Of a stretch of DNA of 16,024 nucleotides, positions 12,648 to 16,024 are shown piece by piece (the stretch's first letter is position 1; every line of letters starts with the position of its first letter). The notes under the pieces were generated by a model that saw only the letters and a program-made list of their open reading frames with translations, had not been told where the DNA came from and made no database searches. Origin of the DNA: Nitriliruptoraceae bacterium (lineage in GTDB: Bacteria; Actinomycetota; Nitriliruptoria; Nitriliruptorales; Nitriliruptoraceae); assembly GCA_007118045.1 (NCBI GenBank), contig SKTG01000485.1, forward strand, positions 1 through 16,024. The letters run 5' to 3'. The translations under genes and the position numbers were made by a program.

Positions 12648-13685
12648 ATGCGACGCACCCTGATGCTGACCTGCGCGGCAGCGCTCGCGCTGACCGCCTG
12701 CGGCGACGACGACGCGGCACCCCCCGAGGACGAGGTGGTCACCGACACCGACGCCGACACGAACGATGCCGACACCGGCGAGGAACCCGGTGACGACGAA
12801 CCCGACGGGGCCGACGACGAGCCCGAGGACGGGACGGACGCCGACGCGGCGGACGACGACGGCGAGGGGACCTTCCCCGTCACCGTCACCGACAGCCGCG
12901 GCGTCGACGTCGAACTGGAGGAGGCGCCGGAGCGGATCGTCTCGCTCAGCCCCACGCACACGGAGATCCTGTTCGCGGTCGACGCTGGCGACCAGGTGAT
13001 CGCCGTCGACGACCAGTCGGACCACCCCGAGGAGGCACCGACCACGGACCTCTCGGGCTTCGAGCCCAACCTGGAGGCCATCGCCGACGAGGACCCGGAC
13101 CTCGTGATCGCGGCGTTCGACCCCGAGGGCCTCTCCGAGGGCCTCGAGGACCTCGGCATCGACGTGCTCATCCTCGATGCGCCCGCCGATCTCGAGGACG
13201 CCTACGACCAGTGGCAACTAGTCGGCGACGCGACCGGCCGGTCCGAGGAGGCGACGACCCTGGTCGACGAGGCATCGGCGGAGATCGACGAGCTCGTCGC
13301 GGATGCGCCCGACACCGACCTGCGCTTCTACCACGAGCTCGACGAGTTCCTGTACTCGGCCACGTCCGGGACGTTCATCGGCCAGGTCTACGACCGTTTC
13401 GGCCTGGAGAACATCGCCGACCAGGCCGACGACGACGAGGCGGGTGGGTACCCGCAGCTCTCCGAGGAGCTGATCTTCGACGCCGACCCGGACCTGATCT
13501 TCCTGGCCGGCCAGGGCCCGGACGCGGACGTCTCCGCCGTCGCGGAGCGTCCCGGTTGGGACACGATCACCGCGGTACAGGAGGACAACCTCTTCGAGGC
13601 CGACGGCGCGATCACCTCGCGATGGGGTCCGCGCATCGTCGAGTTCGTCGAGCTCGTCGGCGACGCCATCGCGAACGCCGAGTAG
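12648..13685 (+). CDS. btuF: Cobalamin ABC importer substrate-binding lipoprotein
   Basis: Lipoprotein of 345 residues. The signal peptide ends in a lipobox LTAC with Cys18 as the lipid anchor. Residues 18-75 form a linker with 28 Asp/Glu and no basic residue. From about 76 the protein matches class III periplasmic binding proteins of the BtuF/FecB type (VTVTDSRGVDVELEEAPERIVSLSPTHTEI region). It should sit outside the membrane and hand ligand to the permease that follows. B12 is preferred over siderophores because a cobalamin riboswitch lies upstream. The whole protein contains no lysine. The ATG at 12648 is chosen for GGAGGA five bases upstream and the signal peptide; an in-frame ATG at 12633 would lie upstream of that site. 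The permease starts 3 bases after the stop. Confidence 0.88.
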   Translation: MRRTLMLTCAAALALTACGDDDAAPPEDEVVTDTDADTNDADTGEEPGDDEPDGADDEPEDGTDADAADDDGEGTFPVTVTDSRGVDVELEEAPERIVSLSPTHTEILFAVDAGDQVIAVDDQSDHPEEAPTTDLSGFEPNLEAIADEDPDLVIAAFDPEGLSEGLEDLGIDVLILDAPADLEDAYDQWQLVGDATGRSEEATTLVDEASAEIDELVADAPDTDLRFYHELDEFLYSATSGTFIGQVYDRFGLENIADQADDDEAGGYPQLSEELIFDADPDLIFLAGQGPDADVSAVAERPGWDTITAVQEDNLFEADGAITSRWGPRIVEFVELVGDAIANAE

Positions 13686-13688
13686 CCG

Positions 13689-14783
13689 ATGACGCGTCAG
13701 CGGCGACCGGCGGCCGGGGCACCCACGTCGGTGGGTGTCCAGGCGCGACCGGTCCTGCGCGCCTCGACCGTCCATCCGAGGGCGGTCCTGGCCGCCGTGG
13801 TCGGGCTCGGCCTCGTGGTGACCGTCGGCACGCTCGTCGGTGCCGCCGATCTCGGGACCGCCGCCGTCGGTCGCGAGCTGATGAACGCCTTGCCCGGGGT
13901 CTCGGTGGAGAGTGGACTCGGCGAGCGTCAGGCCGCCATCCTGTGGCAGCTGCGGCTGCCCCGGGTCGTGCTCGGCGCGCTGGTCGGGGGCGTCCTGGCG
14001 GTCTCCGGAGCGGCCTACCAGGGGGTCTTCCGCAACCCCCTCGCCGACCCGTACCTGCTCGGCGTGGCGGCCGGCGCCGGCCTCGGGGCCACCCTCGCGG
14101 TCGTGTACGGCGCGCACGCTCTCCCGGGCAACGTGGTGCCGGCCGCGGCCTTCGCCGGCGCGCTGCTGGGCGTCGGTCTGACCTACACGCTCGGCCGGGC
14201 CGTCACGGGCGTACGTTCGGCGACGACGTTGATCCTGGCCGGTGTGGCCGTCGCCGCCTTCCTGACGGCGATCCAGACCTACGTGCAGCAACAGAACACG
14301 GACGTGTTGCGCACCGTGTGGACCTGGATCCTCGGCAGCCTGACCACCTCCGGGTGGGGTCAGGTCCGGATGCTGCTGCCGTACGCCGCCATCACCATGG
14401 TCCTCATCCTGCTCCACCGGCGGCTCCTCGACGTCCTCGCGGTGGGCGAGGAGGAGGCCAGGACCCTCGGCGTTCGGACCGGGCGTGTCCGGCTCATCGT
14501 GATCGCAGCAGCCTCGCTCGGGACGGCGGCCGCGGTCTCGGTCAGCGGCCTGATCGGCTTCGTCGGCATCATCGTGCCCCACGCGGTGCGGCTGATGGCC
14601 GGGACCAGCTACCGCATCATCCTGCCCCTCTCGGTGGTCGGCGGTGCCGGTTTCCTGGTGGGGGCGGACCTGCTGGCGCGCACGGTGGCGAGCCCGGCCG
14701 AGTTGCCCATCGGGGTCGTCACCGCGTTCTTCGGTGCACCGTTCTTCGCCGTGGTGCTGCGGACCAGCCGGAGGCTGTCGTGA
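13689..14783 (+). CDS. btuC: Cobalamin ABC importer permease (FecCD family)
   Basis: Membrane permease of 364 residues with about ten hydrophobic segments, typical of BtuC/FecCD. Diagnostic motifs are LRLPRVVLGALVGG (88-101), RNPLADPYLLGVAAGAGLG (115-133), GLIGFVGIIVPHAVR (287-301, the loop that contacts the ATPase) and ELPIGVVTAFFGAPFF (338-353). It forms a homodimeric channel for a B12-sized ligand. The N-terminus is an Arg-rich cytoplasmic tail of about 30 residues. The start is 3 bases after the btuF stop and the end overlaps the ATPase start as GTGA, so this is a tight operon. The family also includes siderophore permeases; riboswitch context decides for B12. Confidence 0.9.
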   Translation: MTRQRRPAAGAPTSVGVQARPVLRASTVHPRAVLAAVVGLGLVVTVGTLVGAADLGTAAVGRELMNALPGVSVESGLGERQAAILWQLRLPRVVLGALVGGVLAVSGAAYQGVFRNPLADPYLLGVAAGAGLGATLAVVYGAHALPGNVVPAAAFAGALLGVGLTYTLGRAVTGVRSATTLILAGVAVAAFLTAIQTYVQQQNTDVLRTVWTWILGSLTTSGWGQVRMLLPYAAITMVLILLHRRLLDVLAVGEEEARTLGVRTGRVRLIVIAAASLGTAAAVSVSGLIGFVGIIVPHAVRLMAGTSYRIILPLSVVGGAGFLVGADLLARTVASPAELPIGVVTAFFGAPFFAVVLRTSRRLS

Positions 14784-15577
14784 GCTCGGTGACCGCGAAG
14801 GACGTCGTCGTGCGGTACGGGCCCACCGTGGTGGTCGATCACGTCGACCTGGAGGTCGCCAGCGGCGAGTGGGTCGTGCTGCTCGGCCCCAACGGTGCCG
14901 GGAAGTCGACGCTGCTCAAGGCCCTGTCGGGCAACGTGCCGGCCGAGGGCGCACTGGAGATCGACGGACAGGACGTGCGGGCGCTGCCCTCGCGCGAGCT
15001 CGCCCGTCGGCTCGCCGTGGTGCCGCAGAACCCGGTGGTGCCCCCTGGCATGTCCGTGCTCGACTACGCCCTGCTCGGGCGCACGCCCTACATCGGGCCC
15101 TTCGGGGTGGAGGGGCCGCGCGACCTGCAGGTCGTCGACGAGGTCCTCGAACGGCTCGACCTCGGCTTCTTCGCCGAGCGTGCTCTGGGGACCCTGTCGG
15201 GCGGAGAGCTGCAACGCGCCGTGCTCGCGCGTGCCCTGGCGCAGGACGCGCCGTTGCTCGTGCTGGACGAGCCGACCAGCGCCCTGGACGTGGGCCACCA
15301 GCTCCAGGTCCTCGACCTCGTGGCGGAGCTGCGGCGCGAACGCGACCTCACCGTGCTCGCCGCGATGCACGACCTCACCCTCGCCGGGCAGTACGCGGAC
15401 CGGTTGACGCTGCTCGCGTGCGGGCAGCGGGTCGCGAACGGTCCTGCCGCCGAGGTGTTGACCGAGGCGGTGATCTCGCGCTTCTACGGTGCCCGGGTGC
15501 GGATCCTGCCGCACCCCGACGGCGGCGTGGTGGTCGTCCCCGGACGTCGCGCCGAGCCGGGGACCCCGGGCCCGTGA
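14780..15577 (+). CDS. btuD: Cobalamin ABC importer ATPase
   Basis: ABC ATPase of 265 residues that powers the BtuC channel. Walker A GPNGAGKST is at 36-44, the Q-loop at Gln83, the signature LSGGE at 139-143, Walker B VLDEP at 161-165 and the switch His197. All catalytic residues are intact. It is followed by a short extension (about 235-265) common in FecE/BtuD-type ATPases. The GTG at 14780 is supported by GGAGG at 14770-14774 and the 4-base overlap with the permease stop. The upstream frame is open into btuF but has no ABC content there, so it is not part of the gene. The stop overlaps the next gene, again as GTGA. Confidence 0.92.
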   Translation: MSSVTAKDVVVRYGPTVVVDHVDLEVASGEWVVLLGPNGAGKSTLLKALSGNVPAEGALEIDGQDVRALPSRELARRLAVVPQNPVVPPGMSVLDYALLGRTPYIGPFGVEGPRDLQVVDEVLERLDLGFFAERALGTLSGGELQRAVLARALAQDAPLLVLDEPTSALDVGHQLQVLDLVAELRRERDLTVLAAMHDLTLAGQYADRLTLLACGQRVANGPAAEVLTEAVISRFYGARVRILPHPDGGVVVVPGRRAEPGTPGP

Positions 15578-16024
15578 CGGGGCCATCGACCTCCGCCGAG
15601 CTGGTCCTGCTCGACCTCGACGGCTGTCTGATCGACTCGACGGCCGCGATCACCGGATCGATCCGGCACGCCCTGCGGGCGACGGACGTCGTCCCGCCAC
15701 CCGCGGACCGGCTGCGCTGGTGCATCGGACCGCCGCTGCTGGAGAGCCTGCGGTCGTTGCTCGCCGAAGCGGGTGCCGACCCCGCGTCCGCGGAACGGTG
15801 CCTGGACGCCTACCGGGAGCACTACCGGGACTCGGCCGCCGAGCTGACCCGGGTCGTCCCCGGTGTCGCCGACGTCCTCGAGGTCCTCGCCGCCCGTGCC
15901 GAGCTGGCCGTGGTCACCTCGAAGCCCGGCCCGGCAGCCCTACCCCTGATCGAGCAGCTCGGTCTCGGCGAGTACCTCGTCGGGGTGCACGCACCCGCGG
16001 AGGACCACGCCGTGGAGCCGAAGG
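15574..16024 (+). CDS. HAD-family phosphatase, partial (3' end outside the window)
   Basis: The first 150 codons of a haloacid-dehalogenase-like hydrolase, running off the end of the window. Motif I is LLDLDGCLIDS with the nucleophile Asp14 and Asp16; a cysteine replaces the usual threonine of DLDGT. Motif II VVTSKP is at about residues 114-119. A helical cap insert lies between them, as in phosphoglycolate-phosphatase-like enzymes. The substrate cannot be named. The GTG at 15574 overlaps the ATPase stop by four bases, so it is translated with the importer; whether it dephosphorylates a B12-related or an unrelated metabolite is unknown. Motifs III and IV would lie beyond the window. Confidence 0.85.
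   Translation, partial: MTGPSTSAELVLLDLDGCLIDSTAAITGSIRHALRATDVVPPPADRLRWCIGPPLLESLRSLLAEAGADPASAERCLDAYREHYRDSAAELTRVVPGVADVLEVLAARAELAVVTSKPGPAALPLIEQLGLGEYLVGVHAPAEDHAVEPK

Noticed and set aside
12717..12860. GAC/GAG-rich stretch as a tandem DNA repeat
   Set aside because: The repetition is at the amino-acid level (Asp/Glu linker) with irregular codons; no regular DNA period was seen.
13218..14582. Minus-strand open frame of 454 codons opposite btuF/btuC
   Set aside because: Shadow frame: repetitive Asp/Arg/Gly/His content and no motif, while the plus strand encodes a clear lipoprotein and FecCD permease.
13211..14779. Upstream extension of the ABC ATPase to 788 residues
   Set aside because: This part is the out-of-frame translation of btuF and btuC; the ABC domain starts at 14780 with its own SD.
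1..16024. CRISPR array, tRNA, rRNA, transposase or phage genes
   Set aside because: No regular spaced repeats, cloverleaf-like sequence, rRNA core motifs or recombinase motifs were found on reading either strand.

Overview
The window is very GC-rich DNA with GTG starts in about half of the genes, strong Shine-Dalgarno sites and many 4-base GTGA stop/start overlaps. This points to an actinobacterium. A glycine-betaine-type transporter and a very acidic, lysine-free secreted lipoprotein hint at a salt-adapted, deep-branching actinobacterial lineage (Nitriliruptoria-like is a guess; nothing in the window proves it).

Layout. 1-237: short or partial hypothetical ORF. 368-4265 (+): acyl-CoA block of a thiolase, an AidB-type acyl-CoA dehydrogenase and a MeaB-type mutase chaperone GTPase. 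4374-5384 (+): zinc-ribbon/HExxH putative metallopeptidase. It converges on a BCCT transporter (5398-6966, -), and an 11-bp-stem hairpin sits exactly across both stop codons. 7121-9225 (-): a two-gene operon in which a membrane-anchored, sigma-region-2-like protein is translationally coupled to a group II PLP decarboxylase. 9346-11004 (+): an acyl-CoA mutase large subunit that carries isobutyryl-CoA-mutase-type active-site residues (Phe75, Gln193) instead of the methylmalonyl-CoA pair. It converges on a small conserved actinobacterial protein (11069-11470, -). 11549-12352 (+): NAD(P)-binding epimerase-like protein with a leaderless-looking start. 12398-12520: cobalamin riboswitch. 12648-15577: B12 ABC importer (binding lipoprotein, permease, ATPase), followed by an overlapping HAD phosphatase cut by the window end.

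Functional theme. Three separate transcription units converge on adenosylcobalamin chemistry: the B12-dependent mutase large subunit, its MeaB-type protective GTPase, and a riboswitch-controlled B12 importer. Thiolase and acyl-CoA dehydrogenase fit the same short/branched-chain acyl-CoA metabolism. The small B12-binding mutase subunit is not in the window.

Regulation. Six gene or operon starts are preceded by the same hexamer, TAG(C/G)CT, in a position that fits a -10 box; two others have TACCCT or TACCGT. No convincing shared -35 was seen. No rRNA, tRNA, CRISPR, insertion sequence or phage genes were recognised. All intergenic gaps are under 300 bases and are described in the entries.
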